Shown here in pieces: positions 13,691 through 25,405 of a stretch of DNA of 64,000 nt; the stretch's first letter is position 1; every line of letters begins with the position of its first letter. The notes under the pieces are model-generated. The model ran no database searches. It had not been told where the DNA came from and saw only the letters and a list, made by a program, of their open reading frames with translations. Source of the DNA: Xylocopa sonorina. Its lineage: Eukaryota > Arthropoda > Insecta > Hymenoptera > Apidae. Both the position numbers and the translations under genes were made by a program. The stretch lies in assembly GCF_050948175.1 (NCBI RefSeq), contig NC_135207.1, forward strand, positions 4,801,501 to 4,865,500. Reading direction: 5' to 3'.

Positions 13691-15145
13691 CTATGAACAC
13701 TGAATCTTTTGGTAGCAGATTTTGACTTTTGCCAATACAGCATCGTGGATCTTGAATTTAAATTGGACTCTTCAACGTTTTCTATTTGATTTTCCTATTC
13801 GATCGAGTGTTAAATGCTTTTACCGTCAACTGGAGTCGTCAGACCAGTCATGGATATATTTGATAGCTCGACATCGGATCTTCCTACGTTCATCTCGTCC
13901 CAATTAAAGACGTTCCTGCACGCAAGCTGTACTCATTATACAGTATATATTTAGCATAACCGTCTGCTCGATTGTTCTCCAAATTAATATCGTCAAGCCG
14001 CTAAGAAGTTGTAGCTAGTTTTCCTATCGATCAAGCACGCCTCGCGCCCCTCGGCACTTAATTAATTTAATCTTCAACTTAAGCCAACCAGTTGCGAAAC
14101 GGCATTGAATCGCATTCTTCTTGCGTGAACGAAAAATACGAATTAAACGGGAAACAAGAAAGGCGGAACAACTCTCCTCCCTTCACCGCGCGAACAACCT
14201 TCGAATTGCTGCACGATGGAATCACGCGAGCATTGATCCGCGCGGCTAGAATCGCTCGGAATCGAATCTTACCTTTATCCGTGGGACTCGCGCGTGGCAA
14301 AAAGAAAGAAAGACAGAAGGAGGAGAAAAACGAGGAGAGGCGAACAGGATCGAAGGATGTTATGCAAATTGAGAGTCTGCCGGAAGTCGTCGGGTCTGAT
14401 TAACTATTCATCGGCGAATCGGGCGGGCACGCGAGGTGTCCTAGTGGAAGGAGCGCCGGCAGATCAGACACTCCTCTCGACGGGCAAAGTGAATTACAAG
14501 CGGGGCCCTCCTCGCCGCTTTAACGCGCTTTTCACCGGCCGAGCGCGTATTTTACACACCGGACAACCCCCCTCGAGCCGAGTCCGCCGCTGATCTATGT
14601 GTTTGCCCGTAGGAAATTAAGTTATCTCATTATCGTGCACGGTCCGCAGCCGCCTGGCCGCTTATACGTATAGGTGTTTTGGCGCCAACAAGTTTCGCGA
14701 GCCGCGCAAAAACCCACTGCCGCTGTTTTTCCTGCCCCGTCATTCCTACGTGACACTCCGCGTTAGCTTTTCGCGCGGTGGATCGATAACGCCACCCCGA
14801 GGCAACGCGTTTGAATCTTGAACGCGCGCGATTCCGATTCCTTCGCGATTTATTCGTTCATACGCTGCTCGAAAGTTTCGAGCGCGGAATCGACTCGAGC
14901 CTTTGAAGATATATCAACGTTTTCGTATCGTTTCCTGAATGAAACTCGAGCGTATCGTTGAACATTGCACTTTCGATATTGTATTTTTTGATCTTCGGAT
15001 TGGTTTCTGGAAGCGATAGAATTTTAGACGATTACATTAAAGGAATTTATAGCGCTTCTGATCGTTTCTTAGAATCTGGAATGTTGATGTGTAGTTAATT
15101 GAATGTGATCGGTATTTAATCGTCTACTTTGTTGCTTTGTTTCAG

Positions 15146-15207
15146 AAGGTTTGAACTGAACAAGAAGAGACGTCGCGAAAAGCAAGCGAAGGCGGTAGCT
15201 CAAACAG
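15146..15207 (+). other. Putative 5' exon of hnRNP K (62 nt)
   Basis: A segment with strong borders: acceptor tttgttgctttgtttcag at 15145 and donor ACAG|gtgagt after 15207. It is purine-rich, contains no ATG, and suits an untranslated leader exon. One frame is open and joins in frame to the hnRNP K start: the last base G pairs with the AA of exon 39107 to make GAA, then ATA, then ATG. That frame is very basic (NKKRRREKQAKAV), so an N-terminal extension from an upstream or non-AUG start is conceivable. Leader exon is the simpler reading. Confidence 0.55.
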
Positions 15208-18200
15208 GTGAGTACTCCAGCCAGTTTTTCTGATCGTACAGTTTCGAGGAACGGATTATATTAAAAACGGTATTTAAGTCGGGTATGAAACGCGGGAAAA
15301 ACTCGATTAGCGGAATTTCTATCGAAGAAACCATTCCTCCGCTTTTACTCTCGCCTCGTCCGTTGAAAGGAGGTTCGAATTACAAGAAACTGCGTGTAAT
15401 TGAAAAAGGAGGATCACAGCAATTTGCCTACGCGATCGTTAATTAAATCCGTGCCTTGGAACGATTCGCGGATAGGTTGTCTCTCGTGGCTCTCGGAAGA
15501 TTTGCAAATGAGTGCCAGTTGTAACGACGCCAGAGACACGTATCTCTTTAATTGTTAATTACACGCCGGTTTCGCACTCTTCCTCATTCATGCTGATCCC
15601 TCGATAAGAACGATTAACGTCTCCATTGTTTCGCGCAGCGGCTTTCAACTGCTTCGCTCGCGTAAGTCCTCGGCCACACTTGCCACTCTGCGAGTAAAGC
15701 AGCGAACATGGAAAATACTTTTCGATCGTCTACACTCTCTTTTCACTCGAACACTTTTTGACAATCTACGCAGACGACCGTCTGTCTAACAGTTGCTGCT
15801 ATACACGCTACTGACCCAAATATAAAACAATCGCGTGTACGTGCCTGCAATCCCGGACTATTGCTATCTATGATATTTAAATTAGACGTGACAGTGGTAT
15901 TTCGCGCGGCAAAACGTTTTGTTTTCAAGCTGATTCGTTCTGTACCTATTGAATCTCGTGCATTTTGAAATTGCACCTAGGCAACTGTACCATTGGAACG
16001 TTCATTGTACACGAAACACGCCTGGCCTGGCGTGGAAAAGGAAATTCCCTCTGCGAGGGAAATGAACGTAGCGATTGATTGATCGAACGGATCATCGAGC
16101 TCGACGGGAGGAATTATTCCCGGCAGCGAGAACAAACAGTTAAGAGGGAACGGTATCTAGCCGGTGAACTGTTGGCGGTCCCTCGCGAGCCAGCTTGGGA
16201 GATGGAAAAGTTGCAAATGAACTTTCTAACCGTTCCATTCATTCGCGGTGCGCCTTCGTGAGAATACGTTATCGCGGTTTGAAAGGGGGAGTAAACGTGG
16301 AAGAGGAGTCGACGCGGGTCTCGTTTTTCAGTTCATTCGAATGCAGGTTGCGGGGCTCGGCTAACGGACACGTTATCTTTACGTGATCGGCAAACAAGCG
16401 TTTCGAAACGAGCGCGGCGGCGCCCGCCGTGGAAACCCGAGAAAGGAAAAGCGCGGATACGTGCGACGTGGACCCGCTGGTTGCGAAAATTCCGCGATGG
16501 AAAGTCGGTTCGCGACCCTGCGACCCATCGATTTCGTTATCAGCCGAATTCTCGAGGCGCTTTGCCTGAGCTTTTCGCGTCGAGAACGCTTGGTAGCTTT
16601 GTTCGCGCGCTATCGAACGTTTATTTGGTTGTTCAGTCGTTATTGGGCGACTTGCACGTAGATAGAACCGTTTGGCGACTCGTTTCGACGCGAGAAAGGG
16701 TCGATTCAGAATTTTGCTTTAACAGAATTCGAAGAAGAAATCGCGAGCTGCTGTTTGTACGAAAATATTAATAATTTCGCACACGAGCGTAGGAACTCTG
16801 TGATATGTAAAGTTGATCTGTTTGTCGAGATTGGTCACTTGATTGATTCCTAGATAGGGCAAGAATGGAGCAGCACTCGCGACAGATCGGTATTAACGGC
16901 TAATTAAAACGGAGTAACAAGTCGAGCTGCGTGACGCGACGCGATCAAATTTGTTGCAACGCGAAACCAGGGGCGAACCAGTTTCGGCGCGAGAGTGAAA
17001 CAATGCTTTCCGTTTCTTTCCACGTGAATCAAGAGGCGAATCACGGTGCGTGACTGTGAATCCTAGCGCAGGTTTCAACCATGAAATAACAACCGAGGCC
17101 GACACTGTTTTCGCCCGGCTGTATTTTACAAGTTTACTTCGCTGCCCACCCCCTCGCTTTCCGTTTCGCCTCCGCGTCGTCGTATTTTTACTCGAACCGA
17201 CGACTCGTTGTTCTAAACAGAGAGAATAGTGGCGAATCCCGTCATTTTTAAAATTCTCAGCGTTATCGAATTATTTAATTTTTCCATCGCGAAGAAAAAT
17301 TAATTACGGTGTATATCGTGTGTGTGAGATATCGCGTGGTATAATGACCAAATGATGGTAATGGAGCCAAGGGAATCCAGTGAATGACAAACTGAGTTTG
17401 CCACGACGCAGATGCGATTCGCAAGGCCAGCAGAGCCGTCAGTCCAAATGCTAGCTCGTATTTCCTTAAGAGGTTTAGCTAGGAAAATTAATTTCCTCGA
17501 GAATTTCCAGGTACCAATTTACCGTTCTCGAATCGTACGAACCTCGAATTCTCGTAGAAAGCTGTATAAGAATCTCCATCCTTTGAGTGTCCGCCTTTCC
17601 CTCGGTTTATGAACTCGCAACCGAGAGGAACACGGGGTCCTCTAAGTATTTCCGTCTGTTCTGTCGATACAAAGAGCGTGTGGCAATCAAACGAACGTCG
17701 CCTGTTCAATCGCGCGGAATTGTTCGAGCCGCGTGTTCGACTCGTTCGGTTCCTTTCTGGTGATCCACGGCCATTATTCGCGCGGTGTGTACGTAGACGA
17801 CGAAATCATCCCGGTAACGAAGCTTGGCCAGAGTAATTTGAATGTGAAAGGAAAACAGCGGACGGTTAACACAATTCCGAAGCTCGAGGCCCCGAATATT
17901 CAGCGACGCCGCAGCCGTACACGTACGTTTGTTGTTAACGAGGCTCTTTGATCGCGGATTTGTGCCACGAGTTCGCTCGTCGAATATTTCCCGGCAAATG
18001 AGTCGTCGTCGTCGTCGTCGTCGTCGTCTACGGAAGAACCGTATTTTTCCCTCTTCTTCCTGGGATCGTTGAACGTAGACACGCTTTCTTCCTCGTCGCG
18101 CGGGCTGACACTCGACTTTCGTACGTTAGCAGCTGAAAATTTCACTAATCAATGTCTCCCGCTCGGTAAATCACCCGAATGTCAGATTTAATTGGCGAAT

Positions 18201-20530
18201 CTTTACGAGACGATGGCATAGTACATCAGCTGAGATATTCATGCATCGCGAATTTTGTTATTTCCTGCCAGTCGTGTTGGTTTTTCTAGAACAGGTAGCG
18301 ACGAGTGAAAAATTATTTGTAGATTGATTCTATCTGTCAATCGTAACGTATGAAAGTCTCGATCTCTCTTTCCAGGCACGCTGATCCGTAATTATGGTCA
18401 CGTATATAAAGAAATGAACCTTAATTGGATCGTTTAAGAGAGAAGTATTTTCAGAAGAAGTCAGAATATTCTAGTGAATACTTTTCATCGCGAGACTGAT
18501 ATATTAATCTTCTGAACGCCTTGAGTGCCTCTCTATGCGATAACAGAGACACAAACGGATTAATCTCACCGCACGGACCGTTTTACCTTTTCCGTTCGTT
18601 AACTCTGATTCGTTTCATAAGTGGTTATCACTTAAACCCCCCGCAATATTGTCCGGTTAAATAGAAACGCGAAGTTACACAGAAAGTGGGTTATGTACTC
18701 GCTTGCAAGTTCCACCGGGTTCGCGAAGGATCGAATTATCTCGTTAACCTTTCAGTTGCCACGGAGTAAGTAATTCCGTTATCGAGCCGCGACTACGGGA
18801 ATCCATCGCGACAAGTCGAACCTAGAACGCGCATAATTTAGAAAGATGGAAGAGAAAAGGAATCTCGACGGAGGTATTGGCCGAAAGAAAATGTACTTAA
18901 AACCGATTTCGAAATTTATCGGTCTTCCTGCTGGTATTTTACGAGGGAAAGTTAGCTCATTCGGGCACGGGAGCTTGCCAATTAGAAACTTAGTATTCGA
19001 GCTGTGTCTTTGTTACAACAATATAGTCGGTACAACGACGAAATGGGCGAGGTTCTGGTAATCGTGGTACTAACATCCAATCCTAGAAGCACTAACCTAA
19101 ATTACAAAATGTCTACGACCGCGTTCAACTAAATTACACGCCTACGAAATAAAAATAAACGCGGAGAATTAGAATTCTTGTTCTAGCGAAGATTAAACTT
19201 ATTACTACTCTGTTGGTATCATCGAAAATCCACTTCAGAAGAGCGTGAAACGCATACTCGCGAGAAATGGAAAAGTAACCGAGCCTCGAGGAGAGCAGTA
19301 ACGTTAAGTCGATAATGCGATTTATTTTGGCGGAGAAGAAACCAGTACTGTAGTTACCTGGTGTCAAAGAGGGTCATCTAACGAAATGAAAAGTCTGTTC
19401 ACCTTTAGATAACAAAGAATCGAACCCAGTCGAGTCGACGATCCGAGTTTTCCGCGTTGGAAAAACGCGTTGTTCCGAAGCGAACTCCTAACAGAATATC
19501 GGGTGGCAGCTTTCATGGGCAGCCTCTGTTTTCTTTCTCTTTCTGCTTTTTAACGGGAAAGAAACCATCTTCGTTTCCGTTCGACAAATTACCACTGGTT
19601 ATTTAGCGTGTTCTTAGGCAGAGTTTCGCTGGCTCGTAAGCAGTATTTCCTAAGCGATTCTTAACGGTGTAAAAACGCAGCCGGCATTCAAGCTTTCGCA
19701 GATTTAGAAAGCGTCGTAGATACGACAGGTAGGTAGACACAATGATTGCGCCTCATCTCTGATAAGTTTCTTTTTGTTCAATTTCATAGTTCGCGATGTT
19801 CGTAAAATTTCCAGGCAAGAACCTCGCGTTACACGCGTGGAAGATGTTTGTATACCTTTGCTAGAAACGATCGTTCTTAGTCATCGTTTATACTTCTTAC
19901 TTTTCTCTCGACTTGAAAAGAGTCAAAGTACAAGATACTTGGAGAATAACATACTCGCGATGTTTTACTTTACTGCATACCTTAACTTTCTTGCCAGGAG
20001 AGAAATGATAATTATAGGTTCCGTTTATCTTAATCTACAAGGTGGATACCAAGATAGGTCTTGTTACCACGAAGAAATCGCTTGTTACCGATACCACGAT
20101 ACAAAAGTAGAATATAATAACGATCCCAAGCTATTAGCTTGCATAAAAGGTTAAAGCTCCAAGAAAGGAGAGCTCTTAGAAACACCAGGCAAGAATCCTT
20201 CGTTCTATCCACCGTACAAGAATCTAACTATCCAAAAGCGCACAATCGTCAACAGTTTCCTTTCACATTCCAAGCTCCACGGCTGATCTCATCTATGATC
20301 GACGTGGTGGTGCGTATCGGTGGTCCCTTAAATCGCGAATCTACTTGTTCGAACCGTTCTCCGGAATCTCTTCGCCCCTTTCTCCACTTTTCGCGTCCCA
20401 TCGAACGAAGATCGCGGCGTGCCATCGCGGGCCAACGCTTTGGGTACCAAGCAGGTGGTGCGGCGGTGGTAGCGTTGGTATCGGGTGCGCACGGAAAGGG
20501 TGAACGAAGGGACGAGAAAAGCGAGGGCTC
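15208..20530 (+). other. Intron-like stretch, no gene seen
   Basis: CpG-rich DNA with scattered frames under 130 codons and the (GTC)9 repeat. Nothing recognised. Confidence 0.55.
18002..18028. repeat. (GTC)9 microsatellite
   Basis: Nine perfect GTC units. The poly-Asp frame on the minus strand here is a by-product. Confidence 0.95.
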
Positions 20531-20813
20531 TAGCGCATGCGCGCTGACGCAACAATATGGTGAATTCTCCGAGGCAGCCCAGTATCCACCCGACCATCAG
20601 CTGATCAATATACTTCCGCACACACGCCACGTCATACGCGCGGCACACGCATGTCACGCATCGCGCGAACCGTTACGCGTGTAACACTCCGTGAACGTGT
20701 GAACGTGCACGAACGGCTGTGCAGGCGGTCGTCGAGCACGGAACGGATCCAGGAACAGAGGGATTCTTCTATCGGGAAGACGGGAACTCGCGGTGGAGCG
20801 GCGTGCACAAGAG
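20531..20813 (+). promoter_or_regulatory. NRF-1-type promoter and putative alternative first exon
   Basis: GCGCATGCGC at 20533-20542 is the palindromic site of NRF-1 (erect wing in flies). About 270 bases of GC-rich sequence with CACGTCA-like and CpG motifs follow, ending in a good donor AAGAG|gtacgt after 20813. This has the form of a TATA-less promoter plus first exon; the start point is not defined. The nearest + strand gene is hnRNP K. Confidence 0.4.
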
Positions 20814-22670
20814 GTACGTTCCGAGACTCCTCGTTTCGCCTCTAATCGCATTTCACTGTGAAACACGGGGGTGGTTTCTCTTTTTTCGGGTGTCGAGTGC
20901 TGCGACCACGATTCTTAACGATCTCCTCTAGCCAAAAGTTCTTCTTCGCTTCATCGAGGCTCGCCACGCGTCGCTGTTTCGCTTGTTACCAAGTGGTATC
21001 GTAAATCAAACGAGGCTACAGGCTCGTTTCGTTATTGCTCTCAGTGAATGTTCAATGACACGCACAAGCGGTTCTATAAAGAGTGCATTATCGTGGTGGA
21101 AAAGAATTTTTGTTCCCCCATCGATCGGCTCGCTCGGCTGTTACGCCGAGTCAAGCTGTTTGATCGATCGAGGGAAAACGGATGTTTGTGTATTACGGTG
21201 TTTGAGTCATTCTCATCCTCGATGCGAGAGGCAATTTCTGACCCGACTTCTGACGACGGAAATTTTCTATGAAAACAACGCCGCTCGTGGCGTCGTTGCG
21301 GCGATTGCGACACACATGTTCCTTCTATTATTGCAAAGGAGACTCGACAACAACCGATGTTGTCGAAGACGAACGAAGTTTCCGACCGAGGGACAGCGGT
21401 CGCTCGATACCGAGTTATGAGTCACGTTTCGCGTTTTGTGTCGAGGCTGACCGAGCATTGGGTGCTCGCGAATTTCGCGACGATCGGTTGGCGAACAGTC
21501 TCGACGATTCCGTTCGCGCGGTTCTAATTTTTCTGAACCGACGACGCGCAGTGCGGTTGCCACGGTACCGCAAGTTACCAGTATTACGCATTGCATATCA
21601 GATATGCTCGCGTGTTACTTCCTCGTTTCGTCGTGTGCACCATGAACGGGAAGAGACAATCTTGAAGACGGTTGCCAGCAAATTTTCTCGACTCAGACAA
21701 GAGGAGTCATTGTTTCAGGGACGACGCACGTGTGCGCCTCGCGAGAGGACACGTTTCTCATATTTACCCTCGGCACCCTTCGCCACGATGGCCAAGGTAG
21801 ACGAAAGTAATTAGTTCGCGATGATAATTAGCGGCAGAAACGACCGCTCTGGAGGACTAATTTCGTTTAACGTGTTGACAGAAATATGTTGGGAATTTTT
21901 ATTGCGGGTTCAGTCTCGAATGGATTGGATACTTGGAATTTAATAATGCGTATTCGACTTTTTATTATCCGTTGCATTGGGCAGCTAGCTTGTTTAAAAG
22001 AAAATTTATTTCCGTCCGTTCGAGGATAGCTCGAGCACGTTAAGCAGAACCGAACTTTATACCTTTGCTTTTAAGTAACTCATTAAATTACGTGCTCTCG
22101 GATTCTACGTGTGCTCGTAGAAATATTTTATCTCGCACGAGGAACAGAGAGCTTTTTCATCCGATCGTATAGTTTTATTTGTCATGGCTATTTCAATTTT
22201 TACACGCGCTCGAAGTTGTTTGATAATCCTTTCGTTACAGGCAGAATAATCCTCGAGCTGTGTGCATATTCGTGGTTTCCAATTTATCCCGTTGGAAAGT
22301 ATGACGTCTCGTCTGTGGATCTAAATAAAATGAATTCAAATGAAATTGCGCGATATCGGGATGTAAAATGTTTCGGCTACGCGCGGCGTGTCGAGGTATC
22401 CGAGCTAACTTGATAAACCTGGCGGACAGTTTAGCGAATGAAATTTTTCAAACATCATTTCGCCGCACGGTCAGTTTATTGGTAGTTCATAGATTAAATT
22501 CGGCGCAGTGCATCGTTCGAGCGGACGTAATTAAAAGTTGGCCCCAAACGCCGGGTCGATAGCGGCCGGCTAAATTATTCAGTGATCCTAAACACGGTTC
22601 CAGATAATTTCTGTTCCCTGTATGTATGCCCGCGAACAGCCGGCATTAACGTTTTCGTTGCTACGAGTGG

Positions 22671-22688
22671 GCGAGCGAGCGAGCGAGA
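22671..22688. repeat. (GCGA)n short tandem repeat
   Basis: Four to five GCGA units in CpG-rich DNA. Confidence 0.8.
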
Positions 22689-23770
22689 GCGTATTTTCGG
22701 AGCGCCGCTGTTGCAACATCCGCGGCTCGGCTGTGAACGATAAAGTTGAATGAGATTTAAATTTAATTCGGAATTTTGCGAGCGGGCGTTCATTTGGTAA
22801 CGAGCGCCTCCTGTTTTTCTATTCTTTCCTTTCTTTTTTTTCCACTCTTTTTTTCCCTACTCGAGCCTCCTCCCGTTCGAGAACGGTATAGTTGTTAACG
22901 TTGCTCCGCATTATATCGTGCCGCGTCCATTCAGATTTTCGGATTAAAGGGAAAATCTCTCGATTCCCATTCGAGCTAGGAAAATACACCGTGAAATATG
23001 TTTGGCCACTGTTAGCTTTATCTCTTTGTGTACTCTGTGAAATGTTGCCGATTTCCGCAGAATCTTCCGCATCTGGACGGATCGAGGACGCAACGCTGCG
23101 GTTCATTATGATCGTAATTATTATAATATCGCGTGGAATTCGTCTGTCGGTAATATTTTTGTCAGCCGTTGAAATTCATTTATAACGTTAACGAGTAATG
23201 AACTTTTTGAATGGTGAAAAGTGAACATGATTCGATTATGCGAGGGAAGGCGAGGAGATTTAGCGTAGGCTCGTTTATCCATTATATCTCTGATAACAGA
23301 AGAAAAGAACGGAAGATAGAGAGAAAGAGCTGAGAAGCTTCTGTGTCCCTGACTCGTGAGATTATCTCGTAAGTGGAGCAAATATTCGATGAATTCAACT
23401 GCGTAATAATAAAGAGTGTTACACAGGAAATACAGAAATTAATACGCGAATGAGTTACCGTGCCAAGAAAAGGTGCAACTGTATGTAGAAAAATCCAAAC
23501 GAGAATAAAAATGATGATGTACGAATGATTGGAAATATTTCAGTCGATCGTGCCACTAAATAAATCGCTATATTTCATCGTTTGAGAGAGAAGAAATATA
23601 CCAGCATTACTCACGAGATGATCTAATATTTCACGCATCGAGAGATGAATGTGTATTTTCTTGAAAGAAGGAAGCTCCTGCTTATAAATTGAAAAAACTC
23701 AGTTTCCGTGGAAGTTTATTGGCAATTTTTTACGTAACTCTAGCTCGAGTAATCGAGTAGTCGCAAGAAA

Positions 23771-23775
<5 letters not shown>

Positions 23776-23811
<36 letters not shown>
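23776..23811. repeat. (GA)18 microsatellite
   Basis: Eighteen GA units on the + strand between the putative promoters at 20.5 and 24.2 kb. Confidence 0.95.
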
Positions 23812-23813
<2 letters not shown>

Positions 23814-24167
23814 CCTGCAACCGTGAAATTCTCTCGCCGCGTGGTGATTGCGGTGAAGTCGTTCATTGACTTCGCCTCCCCGCTCCGCTCCCGGCCGCCC
23901 CTCCGGATGCATCCGGATTATTCGTTCACGTCGTGCAGCACTCGCAGCCGAGTGCACTTAGGTGCACACATGTGCGTTTTCGTTCTCCAAAGCCCTCTCT
24001 CTATCGCGCGGGTTTCTGAACCCCCGCGAGCCCCTCTCGCCCCCTTTTCATCCCTGAACGTTCGCCTCGGCGAGCTCCCTCCTCGTGGATCTGACCTCCC
24101 ACCAGACCGGCTCGTGCCTCTCCTCGTACGATGAAGAAAGAGAGGTAGAACCTGCGGCAACGAACAG

Positions 24168-24398
24168 AAGATGGCGGAGGAGGGGTAGTGGATGACTACT
24201 CGTTGGAAGAAGCGGGCTTACCACTTGGCAAAAGTTACTCGTGTTCTGTCTTCTCTGGGCTCGATTCTCTTGACGCATTGTCCTCCTCGTTTACCATTGG
24301 ATCCTTGGTCGCGCGCACACGGGGTCGCAGCAGCGGATCGAAGGATATTCAAGGTACGGCCAACTCTCTGGCCATGACCTAGCTCTTTTTCTTCCTCC

Positions 24399-24432
<34 letters not shown>

Positions 24433-25355
24433 GTCTGTGTCTGGTACCGTGGCGTTTCGACCTTGAAGGCGCCTCCGACGCTTGGACCCCGAAATTGGAA
24501 CAGCCGACGCTCTGGGAAAGGATTAATCGGTCGGCGTTGACGGGGCAACGAGCAGAGAGGAACACGCGCCTGGCCGACCTTGCATGCTCGCCGTCTCGTT
24601 GGATCGGTCAGTTAATTAGCAGTCATGCACGTGCTGGTGTTTGTTGGTGGAGAACAGTGAAACACAGTGTGTGACGCCGGTTGTGCGCGCGCGTTCGTCC
24701 CGAGCTTTGGGCTTCGTCCCGTTCGAGAGGTGTTCGGATCGTTTCTGGCCCCGATCGACGCGTAATTACGAGTAATTACGCGTACGCTGGAAGTACGCCC
24801 TGGAACGCTTTGCTGGCCTACCAACGAGGTGTTCAGATTGGGCGCGAGGAAAGAGTAGCGGTCGGTGAACGTTCGTGATCGAATCTGGAATAGGTCGCGT
24901 TCAATTTGTGCACCGTGAAGATGAATGCATAATTAATTGCCGACGACGCAATCGCGGTTGGTGTTCGTAAAAAGAAACCTTCCTCGATACTACTCTGCAT
25001 CGGTAGCAGATGCGGGCGCGACGCGAGCGAGCAATTGAAAGAAGAAAAAGGAACTAACACAATTGGCCAGCAAAGCGTTACCACCGCAAGGATCAGTGCG
25101 CTTGGAATTAGATCGCGAGTTCATCGTCAGTGAGCGCAGAGCAGAAGTCTCGATTGACGAGCACCGTGCGAGACTCGTGCTACTACGTCCAGGGACCGTA
25201 GTATTACGTCAGTAGACGGGGTACGAGGCGTTGGAAAAAAGAAACGCGGATACAGACGCGCGTACTCGCGGTCAGAGTGGCGCTCTCGTAAAGTGCGTTC
25301 TACCGACCAGAGAGGCGTGGATTAAATCGAGGCTTGTCTTTTTTTGTCTGTGCAG
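24168..25355 (+). promoter_or_regulatory. ATGGCGG-type promoter zone upstream of a 5' exon
   Basis: AAGATGGCGG at 24168-24177 resembles the YY1/pho-type element found near start sites of housekeeping genes. CpG-rich sequence with several TCAGT initiator-like motifs (24608, 25122, 25204) runs up to the exon at 25356. Which initiator is used and where the first exon ends cannot be decided; TCA|gtgagc near 25126 is one donor candidate. A CT microsatellite interrupts the zone. Confidence 0.35.
24399..24432. repeat. (CT)n microsatellite
   Basis: A CT repeat with one TT interruption, inside the 24-25 kb promoter zone. Confidence 0.9.
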
Positions 25356-25405
25356 GGTTTACTGCCGATCCATCCCGGAGGCAACTGCGGCGAACATCGT
25401 TATCG
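25356..25405 (+). other. Putative 5' exon of hnRNP K (50 nt)
   Basis: A very good acceptor, cttgtctttttttgtctgtgcag before 25356 (T-rich run 25333-25350), and a consensus donor ATCG|gtgagt after 25405. There is no ATG in the 50 nt. As with 15146-15207, the frame that would join to the exon-1 ATG is open. The two 5' exons are not in frame with each other, so they fit best as alternative untranslated leaders from different promoters. Confidence 0.5.

Larger units (their letters stand above)
13091..15145 (+). other. Intron-like stretch after the CCAAT promoter
   Basis: Holds the T20 run and a small hairpin. The 175-codon minus-strand frame (13743-13216) is basic and low in complexity and is not convincing. 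Confidence 0.5.
20814..24167 (+). other. Intron-like stretch, no gene seen
   Basis: Contains a 181-codon + strand frame (21269-21814) without recognisable domains, the GCGA and GA repeats, and otherwise nothing. Confidence 0.55.

Noticed and set aside
13216..13743. A 175-codon minus-strand frame with a Lys run
   Set aside because: The Lys run comes from the T20 homopolymer; the rest has no domain and overlaps a putative promoter's downstream region.
21269..21814. A 181-codon + strand frame
   Set aside because: Low-quality composition (Arg- and Ser-rich from CpG codons), no motif, and other frames are open over the same bases.
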